NCBI GenBank assembly: GCA_004555145.1
Contig: SFJB01000062.1
Coordinates: 1-15,119, forward strand
Length of the DNA: 15,119 nt
Direction of reading: 5' to 3'
Origin: Bacteroidales bacterium
Lineage (GTDB): Bacteria > Bacteroidota > Bacteroidia > Bacteroidales > UBA932
Shown here: piece by piece, positions 1-7,529 of the stretch
How the letters are laid out: each line of letters starts with the position of its first letter
How positions within the stretch are numbered: the stretch's first letter is position 1
The notes under the pieces: generated by a model
Told to the model about the DNA's origin: nothing
The model's database searches: none
Seen by the model: the letters and a program-made list of their open reading frames with translations, nothing else
Program-made: the position numbers and the translations under genes

Positions 1-402
1 GTATTTCCAGCCGCCTTCAGGGCTGCCATGGCGCCGGGAAGTGATATGAGGTTCATAGTCAAAAAGGACCTCTTCTCCCCTTGCCTGGAGATGTACAGCT
101 TCGAGGAGTGGGAGAAACAGTCAAACAGAGTCAAGGACTCGCTGGATCTGACCTTCAACAAGACTCACGCGACTTTCTGGAGAGAATATATGCGCGACAG
201 GGATCTGGTGGAGCCTGATGCAAGGCTCGGCCGCATCTCCATCAGCCGCAAGCTCCTTGATTCAATTTCAGTGGATAAAGAAGTGGTTTTCTCCGGCAAT
301 GATTTCAAGATTGAGATCTGGGCAAAGGAGACCTTCGAGGCATCCAGACTTTCCAACGACGAATTCATTGCCATAGCAGAAAGCCTCTCGCAAAAGCAGT
401 AG
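1..402 (+). CDS. mraZ: MraZ transcriptional regulator, 5' end outside the window
   Basis: MraZ is a DNA-binding protein of the AbrB/SpoVT fold that sits first in dcw clusters and, in studied bacteria, controls transcription of the cluster. The reading frame is open from base 1. The nine codons before the ATG at 28 read VFPAAFRAA, which matches the end of the first conserved MraZ motif (GR-x3-PAxFR). The ATG at 28 is therefore internal and the true start lies upstream of the window. The second AbrB-like half is visible as GRISISRKLL followed by a V-F-S-G-N-D stretch and IEIWAKE near the C-terminus. About 133 residues are present, so only a short N-terminal piece is missing. It ends 9 nt before rsmH, the usual neighbour. 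Family assignment is firm. Autoregulation in this organism is inference, since the promoter region is not in the window. Confidence 0.93.
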   Translation, partial: VFPAAFRAAMAPGSDMRFIVKKDLFSPCLEMYSFEEWEKQSNRVKDSLDLTFNKTHATFWREYMRDRDLVEPDARLGRISISRKLLDSISVDKEVVFSGNDFKIEIWAKETFEASRLSNDEFIAIAESLSQKQ

Positions 403-411
403 AGGCCGTCT

Positions 412-1347
412 ATGTCAGAGTACCATATTCCAGTTCTCCTAAAACCAAGCATCGACGCCCTTGTCACCAATCCTGACGGGCGCTATGCGGATGCCACCTT
501 CGGCGGAGGCAGTCACAGCAGGGAAATCCTTTCCCGACTTTCCGCCAAAGGATCTCTTATGGCTTTCGACAGAGACTCCGATGCCCTTGCCAACGCTCCT
601 GAAGACGAGCGTTTGACCCTCATCCACAACAATTTCAGATTCATCAGCAACTATGTCCGCCTTAATGCCTGGGACAAAGGCGAAGAAGTTGACGACGATA
701 ATGCCCTGCTGGACGGAGTTCTGGCAGACCTGGGAGTAAGCTCCCACCAATTTGATACGGCTGACCGCGGATTTTCATTCCGCTACAGCGCTGAACTCGA
801 CATGCGAATGAATGCGCAGGGCGGCAAGACAGCCGCCGACGTAATCAATTCTTATACGCAACAGGAATTGGAAAGAATCCTCAGACTCTTCGGAGAAGTG
901 GACAATGCCCGCAGGGTGGCCCAACTCATAGTTGAGGCCCGCAGCGTGGCGCCTGTACTCACGACTGACGACCTCGCCAAGGCCATCGCCCCCGCCCTGC
1001 CTTCTTTCGCTGAACACAAGCATCTCGCCCGCATTTACCAGGCCTTCCGCATAGAAGTGAACGACGAGATGCGCTCGCTGGAGAAGTTCCTCAAAGGTGC
1101 CTCAAGCTCCCTGAAGAAGGGCGGCAGGCTCGTGGTCATCACCTATCACTCTCTGGAGGACAGGATGGTGAAGAATTTCATACGCAGCGGAAACATTGAC
1201 GGAGTGGAGCAGAAGGACAGTTTCGGGGTGAGCCTGTCTCCCCTCAAGGCCGTGAACCGCAAGCCCATACTCCCGGAGGACGAAGAAATAGCAAACAACA
1301 CCCGAGCCCGCAGCGCAAAGCTGAGGGTTGCGGAAAAGATACGGTAG
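412..1347 (+). CDS. rsmH: 16S rRNA (cytosine(1402)-N(4))-methyltransferase RsmH
   Basis: RsmH (MraW) uses S-adenosylmethionine to methylate N4 of C1402 in the decoding centre of 16S rRNA; it is cytoplasmic. The 311-residue length is normal. Visible motifs are HIPVLL at residues 5-10, the SAM-binding loop DATFGGGSHS at 27-36, the acidic AFDRD near 51-55, DGVLADLGVSSHQFD at 101-115 with DRGFSFR after it, HLARIYQAFRIEVNDE at about 204-219, and the late GGRLVVITYHSLEDRMVK at about 237-254. The loop has Ser34 where most relatives have Gly (GGH). The start at 412 puts HIPVLL at the expected distance from the N-terminus. The gene lies between mraZ and the ftsL-like gene, which starts 4 nt after its stop. 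Identification is secure. Confidence 0.97.
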   Translation: MSEYHIPVLLKPSIDALVTNPDGRYADATFGGGSHSREILSRLSAKGSLMAFDRDSDALANAPEDERLTLIHNNFRFISNYVRLNAWDKGEEVDDDNALLDGVLADLGVSSHQFDTADRGFSFRYSAELDMRMNAQGGKTAADVINSYTQQELERILRLFGEVDNARRVAQLIVEARSVAPVLTTDDLAKAIAPALPSFAEHKHLARIYQAFRIEVNDEMRSLEKFLKGASSSLKKGGRLVVITYHSLEDRMVKNFIRSGNIDGVEQKDSFGVSLSPLKAVNRKPILPEDEEIANNTRARSAKLRVAEKIR

Positions 1348-1351
1348 AGCA

Positions 1352-1696
1352 ATGCCAGTCTGGAAACTTGCCGACATACGCACCTTTTTCAAGAACAGCT
1401 TCGTAGCTGTCCTCAAGGCCGAGCTGTTGATGCGCACCAAGGTTGACAAGTACCTGATTCACGTGCTCTATCTCTTCTTCCTTTTTGTCCTCGCCATCTG
1501 GATCAGCCTCAGAACCGAGGCGACAATGGCGAAGGTGGAACAGAACAAAAAAGCCATCAAGGAGCTGGAGATATACCGTTCTCAGATGGTTTATGACCTC
1601 ACTGCCGCCCAAAAGCGCAGCGGGGTGGAAAAGCGGCTCGAAGAAATGGGTTCGCAAGTCAAACCGGCTGAAAAGCCTGCAACTGTACTGAAGTAA
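1352..1696 (+). CDS. ftsL: FtsL-like cell division protein (Bacteroidota type)
   Basis: This is a small bitopic membrane protein in the ftsL position between rsmH and ftsI. FtsL works with FtsQ and FtsB-like partners to bring FtsW and FtsI to the septum and activate them. The 114-residue product has a cytoplasmic N-terminus of about 33 residues, one strongly hydrophobic segment at about 34-53, and a charged, helix-prone periplasmic part (about 55-100) that could form a coiled coil. The segment holds the usual Leu/Ile/Val and Glu/Lys pattern. I chose the ATG at 1352, 4 nt after the rsmH stop. An in-frame ATG at 1328 would add eight residues and overlap rsmH by 20 nt, and cannot be excluded. 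The stop overlaps the ftsI start by one base. Sequence similarity within this family is weak, so the call rests on size, topology and synteny. Confidence 0.82.
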   Translation: MPVWKLADIRTFFKNSFVAVLKAELLMRTKVDKYLIHVLYLFFLFVLAIWISLRTEATMAKVEQNKKAIKELEIYRSQMVYDLTAAQKRSGVEKRLEEMGSQVKPAEKPATVLK

Positions 1697-3552
1697 TGGC
1701 GGACACGGGTAAAAGCATAAAGAACAGGGATCACATAGCAATGGTGCTCTATGTGGCTTACCTCGTGCTGCTCGCAGGCTCAGTGCTGGTTGTAGGCAAG
1801 ATACTCTACATCCAGCTCTTTGAGAAGCTCAACCCGAAGTTGGTGAAGGAGCTCACCCCGGCCTCGGTGGTCAGAAGCATAGAGCCGGAAAGAGGTTGCA
1901 TCTATGACTGCCAAGGCAGGACTCTTGCCATCTCATGCCCGGAATACCAGTTCTACCTCGACTGCACCGTAGCCCGCGACACCAGCAGGAAGGCAAGACA
2001 GGACGGGACCGACAAGATCAAGGAGAAGGAATGGCACCAGAAAGCCAGAGCCCTCGCCGACGGACTTGCAGCAGAGTTCGGGGACAGGAACGGGGACAAA
2101 TACTACAAGACCCTGTGCAACGGATGGGATGCGAAGAAGAAGTATCTGCGCATAGGTCAGCCCGTGGACTACAACAGTTACCAGCGCATGCTTGAGCTTC
2201 CGCTCTTCAACGAGGGGAGGTACAAGGGCGGCGTGATTGTAGAGAGGGAGAACGTGCGCCGCTACCCATACGGGAAGCTGGGATACAGGACCATAGGCTT
2301 CGTTCGCGACAACAAGTCGACGGTCAAGAGGACCCACATAGGCATTGAAGGCAAGTACGACTACATACTTCACGGTACCGAAGGCAAGGAATTCCAGCGT
2401 CTCACCGACTACGGAATGGTGCGCAACAGCGACAGCAGCACGGTGCAGGCCGTGAACGGCAAGGACATCAGCATCACCCTCAACATAGATTACCAGGAAA
2501 TCGCGGAGAACGCTCTCAGAGAGCAGATAGAGTCGGAAGACGACCTCGAGGGCGCGTGCCTGGTGATGATGGAGACATCCACAGGCGCAATCAGGGCAAT
2601 GGTCAACCTGGTGCGCGACGGTGACGGAGGCTTCTCCGAAGGGCAGAACATAGCGATAGGTCGCAAGCAGGAGCCGGGCTCGGTATTCAAGACCGTGACC
2701 TTGATGTCCGTGCTCAACGACGGGTACATCAAGAGCCTGGATGAGACTTTGCCTACCAACGGCGGCAAGGTGGAAGGCACGTCAATCAGGGATTCTCACA
2801 TACCGGACTTCGAACGCCAGCACAACACCAGACGCATATCCGTGCTCGACGGCTTCAAGATATCATCCAACTACGTATTCGCCACCCTCGCCGTGAAGAA
2901 CTACGGCAAGACGGCCACATCCGACGGCACCGACAAGTTCTTGTCGAACATATACAACTACAAGCTCGGAGAAGCTTTCGATTTCGACATCGAGGGCCTG
3001 CTGACTCCGACTATCCCCAATCCGAAAACCAGGTACTGGACAAATACCGACCTCGCATCCATAGCATACGGTTATAGCACCGAGGAAACTCCTCTGCACA
3101 TTCTCACCTTCTACAATGCCATCGCAAACAAGGGCAAGATGATGAAACCTTACCTCGTGGAAGGGCCTTCGGTCCTCAATTCGGCAATATGTTCCAGGGC
3201 GGTGGCAGACACGCTCACCAGGGCATTGAAAGCCGTAACCGAAGACGGTACCGCCAAGAGGCTTAAGGGGGCGAAGTGCAGCGTCGCGGGCAAGACTGGA
3301 ACCTCATTCGGGACCTATGCCAACGGCAAGTACCAGGACGAATTCGGCAGGCGCAAGTACCAGGGCACCTTTGTAGGCTTCTTCCCCGCCGAAGAGCCGA
3401 AGTACTCCATCATTTGCATGGTATACTCCAAGCCGACGAGCAAGAGCTTCCAGGGCGGAGGTATCCCGGCAAGAGCAATCAGGACCGTGATAGACACCAT
3501 TTACGACATAGACCCTTGTTTCCAGGAAACGATAAGGAGGAAAGGAAAATGA
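1696..3552 (+). CDS. ftsI: Peptidoglycan D,D-transpeptidase FtsI (PBP3, class B PBP), without PASTA domains
   Basis: FtsI cross-links septal peptidoglycan together with the glycosyltransferase FtsW. The 618-residue protein has an N-terminal membrane anchor at about residues 15-40, then a class B pedestal beginning with RSIEPERG and an extended region to about residue 270. The transpeptidase domain follows with all three penicillin-binding motifs: SVFK at 329-332 (nucleophile Ser329), SSN at 390-392 and KTGT at 533-536. It ends 83 residues after the KTG motif, with a basic RRKGK tail. Many Bacteroidota FtsI proteins are about 700 residues and carry a C-terminal PASTA domain; this one does not. 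It has ten cysteines in the extracytoplasmic part, four of them clustered at 68, 72, 81 and 90. The start overlaps the ftsL stop by one base, and the end overlaps murE by 4 nt (ATGA). Confidence 0.95.
   Translation: MADTGKSIKNRDHIAMVLYVAYLVLLAGSVLVVGKILYIQLFEKLNPKLVKELTPASVVRSIEPERGCIYDCQGRTLAISCPEYQFYLDCTVARDTSRKARQDGTDKIKEKEWHQKARALADGLAAEFGDRNGDKYYKTLCNGWDAKKKYLRIGQPVDYNSYQRMLELPLFNEGRYKGGVIVERENVRRYPYGKLGYRTIGFVRDNKSTVKRTHIGIEGKYDYILHGTEGKEFQRLTDYGMVRNSDSSTVQAVNGKDISITLNIDYQEIAENALREQIESEDDLEGACLVMMETSTGAIRAMVNLVRDGDGGFSEGQNIAIGRKQEPGSVFKTVTLMSVLNDGYIKSLDETLPTNGGKVEGTSIRDSHIPDFERQHNTRRISVLDGFKISSNYVFATLAVKNYGKTATSDGTDKFLSNIYNYKLGEAFDFDIEGLLTPTIPNPKTRYWTNTDLASIAYGYSTEETPLHILTFYNAIANKGKMMKPYLVEGPSVLNSAICSRAVADTLTRALKAVTEDGTAKRLKGAKCSVAGKTGTSFGTYANGKYQDEFGRRKYQGTFVGFFPAEEPKYSIICMVYSKPTSKSFQGGGIPARAIRTVIDTIYDIDPCFQETIRRKGK
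3534..3540 (+). promoter_or_regulatory. Strong Shine-Dalgarno for murE inside the ftsI 3' end
   Basis: AAGGAGG lies 8 nt before the ATG at 3549, a textbook ribosome binding site. It is within the last codons of ftsI, where it also encodes part of the Arg-Arg-Lys-Gly-Lys tail. It decides the murE start at 3549 over the in-frame upstream ATG at 3276. None of the other gene starts in this window has a comparable site, in line with the weak use of Shine-Dalgarno pairing known for Bacteroidota. Its use by the ribosome here is inference. Confidence 0.6.
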
Positions 3553-5006
3553 CACTCGCTGAGATAATAAAGAACTGTGGCGTTATTTCGCTCAAAGGCA
3601 ACGGCAAGGTGCAGATAAGCTCCCTTGTCAACGATTCCAGGAAAGCAGGTCCCGGAAGCCTTTTCATTGCAGTGAACGGATGCGGCAACGACGGCAGGGC
3701 ATATATACCCGCAGCAGTGCAGGCAGGCGCGGCAGCCGTGATGATGGAAGAGGATGCAGGATATGACATACCCGAAAACGTATGCGTGGTCACGGTGAGC
3801 GACAGCCGCCACGCAGTTGCAATGGCCGCAGACGCGTTCTACGGCCACCCGAGCGGCAAGCTCAAACTCGTGGGAATTACCGGTACGAACGGCAAGACCA
3901 CGACTGTCACCCTGCTCTACAGGCTGTTCCGCAGCCTGGGATACGAGTGCGGCCTGCTCTCCACCATCGCAAACTACGTGGGCGACAGGCGCATAGAGAC
4001 AAGCAACACCACCTCCGACCCGGTGACGATCAATTCCCTGATGGACGAGATGTGCCGCCGGGGTTGCGAGTATTGCTTTATGGAAGTCAGCTCGATAGGA
4101 GTGGAGCAGAAGCGCATCGAGGGTCTGGAGTTCAAGCTCGGCATCTTCTCCAATCTCACCCACGACCACCTGGATTACCACGGGACTTTCGCCGAGTACC
4201 TCCGCTGCAAGAAGGAGTTCTTCGACAGACTGCCTGCAGACGCGGTCGCCATAATCAATGCCGACGACAGGAACGGATCGGTTATGGTCCAGAACTGCAA
4301 GGCTGAGCTTATGACTTATGGCTGCCGCAGCGCCGCCGACCACAAGTGCCGTATAGTGGAGGAGAGTTTCGAGGGAATGCAGCTGAACATAGACGGCAAT
4401 GAAGTGTGGACCAGACTCATAGGTGCGCACAACGCATATAACATACTCGCAATCTACTGCGCTGCTCTGGCTCTTGGAGTGGACAGCGAAGAAGCACTGC
4501 TCGCAATCTCCGCTCTGGAATCCGCACCCGGAAGGCTGGAAACCATCCACGGACCTAAGAGCCTGAGCGTTGTCATAGACTATGCCCACACCCCCGATGC
4601 TCTGGAGAACGTGCTCAGGACCCTGCGAGACGTATGTCCGCAGGCCAGTCTTTTCTGCCTCTTCGGTTGCGGGGGCGACAGGGACAGGACCAAGCGTCCC
4701 GAGATGGGCGCGGTAGCCGAGAAGTACGCCGACAGAATCATACTCACTTCCGACAACAGCCGCAGTGAGAGCACGACAGAGATCATAAACGAAATCAAGG
4801 CGGGAATGAGCCCGGCCGGTCTTGCAAAATCCCTCTGCATAGAGGACCGCAGGGAAGCCATCAGGACTGCCATTATGCTTGCCCCTCAGGGCAGCGCCAT
4901 ACTCCTCGCCGGCAAGGGCCACGAGACCTACCAGATAATAGGAAATTGCAAGAGTCATTTTGACGAAAGGGAAATAGTTGAAGAAACATTCAAAACTTTG
5001 GCATAA
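3549..5006 (+). CDS. murE: UDP-MurNAc-tripeptide ligase MurE (probably meso-diaminopimelate adding)
   Basis: MurE adds the third stem-peptide residue to UDP-MurNAc-L-Ala-D-Glu, using ATP, in the cytoplasm. The 485-residue length is normal. The N-terminal UDP-binding domain contains NDSRKAGPGSLFIA. The ATP loop is GITGTNGKTTT at 109-119, followed by the substrate motif SNTTSDP, then EVSSIG, and DHLDYHG before Lys221, the lysine expected to be carbamylated. The C-terminal domain has YAHTPDALE, GCGGDRDRTKRPEMG and GKGHETYQ. The amino acid specificity motif reads DNSR (402-405) rather than the DNPR of diaminopimelate enzymes. The arginine that contacts diaminopimelate is kept, so meso-Dap is still the best guess. 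The start at 3549 is set by the AAGGAGG site and the normal N-terminus; the frame stays open upstream to an ATG at 3276, but that part overlaps ftsI. No murF follows. Confidence 0.96.
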   Translation: MTLAEIIKNCGVISLKGNGKVQISSLVNDSRKAGPGSLFIAVNGCGNDGRAYIPAAVQAGAAAVMMEEDAGYDIPENVCVVTVSDSRHAVAMAADAFYGHPSGKLKLVGITGTNGKTTTVTLLYRLFRSLGYECGLLSTIANYVGDRRIETSNTTSDPVTINSLMDEMCRRGCEYCFMEVSSIGVEQKRIEGLEFKLGIFSNLTHDHLDYHGTFAEYLRCKKEFFDRLPADAVAIINADDRNGSVMVQNCKAELMTYGCRSAADHKCRIVEESFEGMQLNIDGNEVWTRLIGAHNAYNILAIYCAALALGVDSEEALLAISALESAPGRLETIHGPKSLSVVIDYAHTPDALENVLRTLRDVCPQASLFCLFGCGGDRDRTKRPEMGAVAEKYADRIILTSDNSRSESTTEIINEIKAGMSPAGLAKSLCIEDRREAIRTAIMLAPQGSAILLAGKGHETYQIIGNCKSHFDEREIVEETFKTLA

Positions 5007-6163
5007 TGCTTTATCATCTTATACATTGGCTTACGGACCTGGGCTTTGACGTCCCGGGAGCAGGTCTGTTCAATTACCTGTCATTCAGGGCGATGCTCGC
5101 GGCAATCGTGAGTATGCTTGTGGCATATTTTGCCGGGAAGTCAATCATCAGGAAACTTCAGCTCAAACAGATAGGCGAAACCATCAGGGACCTCGGACTG
5201 GAAGGTCAGATGCAGAAGAAGGGCACTCCTACCATGGGAGGAATCATAATCATCATAGCCCTGCTGAGCTCCGCCCTGCTGGTATGCAGGCTCGACAATA
5301 TCTACACCTGGCTGCTCATCCTGACCACTGTATGGTGTGGAGCCATAGGCTTTGCCGACGATTATATCAAGGTGTTCAAACACAACAAGGAAGGTATGAG
5401 CGCAAGGACAAAACTTTTGCTCCAGTTCGGGCTCGGACTGGTGATTGCCCTCACCGTGTGCATCAGCCCCGACATACACAGCGACACACTCATCACCACC
5501 ATACCTTTCGTGAAGGCCCACGAGTTCGACTATTCCTGGCTTTCCATTTTCAAAGGACAGGCAGGGGTCTATTGCTCCTGGGCAATATATATGTGTATGA
5601 TAATCATTGTGATTCTTGCCTGCTCCAACGGCACCAACCTCACCGACGGCATGGACGGTCTGGCAACCGGCACTTCTGCAATCGTGGGAGTGGCTCTAGG
5701 AGTTATGGCCTGGCTCAGCGGTGATGCCCTGGATGCGCGTTACCTGAACATCATGCACATACCGGGCTCCGGTGAGGTCGCCATATACATGGCTGCCTTC
5801 GTGGGCTCGCTCCTGGGATTCCTCTGGTTCAACACCTTCCCTGCGCAGGTATTCATGGGAGACACCGGCAGTCTGACCATAGGCGGCATCATAGGCGTAA
5901 GCGCAGTGCTCATACGCAAGGAACTGCTGCTGCCAATACTTTGCGGCGTATTCTTCATGGAGAGTCTTTCCGTGATTATCCAAAGAGGATGGTTCAAATA
6001 TACCAAAAAGAAATACGGAGAAGGCAGAAGAGTGTTTCTGATGGCCCCGCTTCACCACCACTACCAGAAGCAGGGCATACCTGAGGCGAGGATAGTCACA
6101 AGGTTCTGGATAATAGGTATAATACTGGCGGTCAGCACACTGGCCCTTCTCAAAATCCGTTAG
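5006..6163 (+). CDS. mraY: Phospho-N-acetylmuramoyl-pentapeptide-transferase MraY
   Basis: MraY is the integral membrane enzyme that moves phospho-MurNAc-pentapeptide from UDP to undecaprenyl phosphate, making lipid I. The 385-residue protein is a chain of hydrophobic segments (about ten) with the family's cytoplasmic motifs. These are KKGTPTMGG at 71-79, GFADDYIKV at 115-123 with the Mg-binding Asp118/Asp119, NLTDGMDGLA at 211-220 with Asp214 and Asp217, FMGDTGSL at 283-290, and MAPLHHHYQ at 346-354. An extra extracytoplasmic stretch near 152-185 is typical of Bacteroidota MraY. The start codon shares one base with the murE stop (TAATG), and murD begins 6 nt after the end. The murE-mraY junction lacks murF, as in many Bacteroidales. 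Identification is secure. Confidence 0.97.
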   Translation: MLYHLIHWLTDLGFDVPGAGLFNYLSFRAMLAAIVSMLVAYFAGKSIIRKLQLKQIGETIRDLGLEGQMQKKGTPTMGGIIIIIALLSSALLVCRLDNIYTWLLILTTVWCGAIGFADDYIKVFKHNKEGMSARTKLLLQFGLGLVIALTVCISPDIHSDTLITTIPFVKAHEFDYSWLSIFKGQAGVYCSWAIYMCMIIIVILACSNGTNLTDGMDGLATGTSAIVGVALGVMAWLSGDALDARYLNIMHIPGSGEVAIYMAAFVGSLLGFLWFNTFPAQVFMGDTGSLTIGGIIGVSAVLIRKELLLPILCGVFFMESLSVIIQRGWFKYTKKKYGEGRRVFLMAPLHHHYQKQGIPEARIVTRFWIIGIILAVSTLALLKIR

Positions 6164-6169
6164 TGAATT

Positions 6170-7528
6170 ATGGACAATACTGGAATAAAAGCAAGAATAG
6201 CAGTGCTTGGCGGAGCAGAAAGCGGAGTAGGTGCCGCAGTCCTCGCCAAGGTAAAGGGATTCGACGTCTTCCTTTCCGATTGCGGTCAGATCAAGGAGGA
6301 ATATATCCGTACGCTGGAAGAATGGGGCATTCCTTACGAGCAGGGCGGGCACAGTCCCGAGCTCATACTCAACGCAGACGAAGTCGTGAAGAGCCCGGGC
6401 ATTCCGGAGACGGCCCCTATGATACAGAGCCTCAGAGCCCAGGGCACCCATATTGTGTCCGAGATCGAATTCGCGTCCAGATATGACAGCGCGAAGAAGA
6501 TTTGCATCACCGGATCCAACGGCAAGACCACGACCACCTCGCTGATATACTACCTGCTCCGGGAAGCGGGGCTGAACGTAGGCCTGGGAGGGAACATAGG
6601 CCAGAGCTACGCATACCAGGTCGCAACCTGCAAATTCGATTATTATGTACTGGAAATCAGCAGTTTCCAGCTCGACGACACCTACGATTTCAGACCGGAC
6701 ATCGCCATCATCACGAACATAACTCCGGACCACCTTGACCGTTACGATCACAAGATGGAGAACTATGTCAAGGCGAAATTCCGCATCACACGCAACCTGC
6801 GTCCTGAGGATTGCTTCATCTTCGACTCAGATGATGCCATCACCATAGGACACCTGAGCAACATAGTCCTGAAGGCAAAGATGCTTCCTTTCTCCCAGCA
6901 GAAAGAGCTGGAGCAGGGTGCATACCTTGACGGCGACAGGATCATAATGCGCTACGAGGACAGCAGCAGTGAGATCTACCTCAACGAGCTCGCGCTCGGA
7001 GGCAGGCACAACATCTACAATTCTATGGCTGCGGCACTGGCAGCTAAGGCAACAGGTATCAGCGACGAGGTGATACGCCACAGTCTCAAGACCTTCTCCC
7101 CTATCGAGCACAGGCTGGAGCCGGTACTGAGCGTGGGTGGAGTGAAATACATCAACGACTCCAAGGCAACGAATGTGGATTCGGCGTGGTATGCCCTCGA
7201 GTGCCAGACAAGTCCGGTAGTATGGATTGTAGGAGGCAAGGACAAGGGCAACGACTACAGCGTACTGGACGAACTCGTGAGGGACAAGGTCAAGGCTATT
7301 GTCTGCCTCGGAGTTGACAACAGCAAGATTCACGCGGCCTTCGAGGGCATCGTGGGAAAAGAGAAGATGAGCGACGCCTCCTCAGCTGAGGAAGCCGTAA
7401 GGCAGGCTGCAGCATTTGCAACAGACGGAGACGTGGTGCTGCTCAGCCCTTGCTGCGCCAGCTTCGACCTCTTCAAAAACTACGAGGACAGGGGCCGTCA
7501 GTTCAAGGAAGCAGTAAGACATCTTTAG
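6170..7528 (+). CDS. murD: UDP-N-acetylmuramoyl-L-alanine--D-glutamate ligase MurD
   Basis: MurD adds D-glutamate to UDP-MurNAc-L-Ala in an ATP-driven cytoplasmic reaction. The 452-residue length fits the family. The N-terminal Rossmann-like domain starts with IAVLGGAESGVGAA (10-23) and carries VVKSPGIP (72-79). The ATP loop is ITGSNGKTTTT at 113-123, followed by GGNIGQS (140-146), the catalytic LEISSFQLD (161-169) and NITPDHLDRY (183-192). Lys203 in the Y-V-K-A-K-F pattern is the expected carbamylated lysine. The C-terminal domain has HRLEPV, YINDSKATN, VGGKDKGNDY and LLSPCCASFDLFKNYEDRG near the end. All core motifs are present. It starts 6 nt after mraY and ends one base before ftsW. Confidence 0.97.
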   Translation: MDNTGIKARIAVLGGAESGVGAAVLAKVKGFDVFLSDCGQIKEEYIRTLEEWGIPYEQGGHSPELILNADEVVKSPGIPETAPMIQSLRAQGTHIVSEIEFASRYDSAKKICITGSNGKTTTTSLIYYLLREAGLNVGLGGNIGQSYAYQVATCKFDYYVLEISSFQLDDTYDFRPDIAIITNITPDHLDRYDHKMENYVKAKFRITRNLRPEDCFIFDSDDAITIGHLSNIVLKAKMLPFSQQKELEQGAYLDGDRIIMRYEDSSSEIYLNELALGGRHNIYNSMAAALAAKATGISDEVIRHSLKTFSPIEHRLEPVLSVGGVKYINDSKATNVDSAWYALECQTSPVVWIVGGKDKGNDYSVLDELVRDKVKAIVCLGVDNSKIHAAFEGIVGKEKMSDASSAEEAVRQAAAFATDGDVVLLSPCCASFDLFKNYEDRGRQFKEAVRHL

Positions 7529-7529
7529 T

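Noticed and set aside
28..30. ATG at 28 as the start of mraZ
   Set aside because: The codons before it encode the conserved V-F-P-A-A-F-R motif, so the gene continues upstream of the window.
3276..3548. N-terminal extension of murE by 91 residues
   Set aside because: The extension lies wholly within ftsI in another frame. The ATG at 3549 has a strong ribosome binding site and gives a normal MurE length.
3501..4958. Long minus-strand open frame opposite murE
   Set aside because: It is the antisense shadow of murE; low stop density follows from the codon composition. The translation is Val/Ala/Cys-rich with no recognisable motif.
5004..6170. Missing murF between murE and mraY as an unusual loss
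   Set aside because: Many Bacteroidales dcw clusters lack murF at this place and carry it elsewhere, so this is ordinary.
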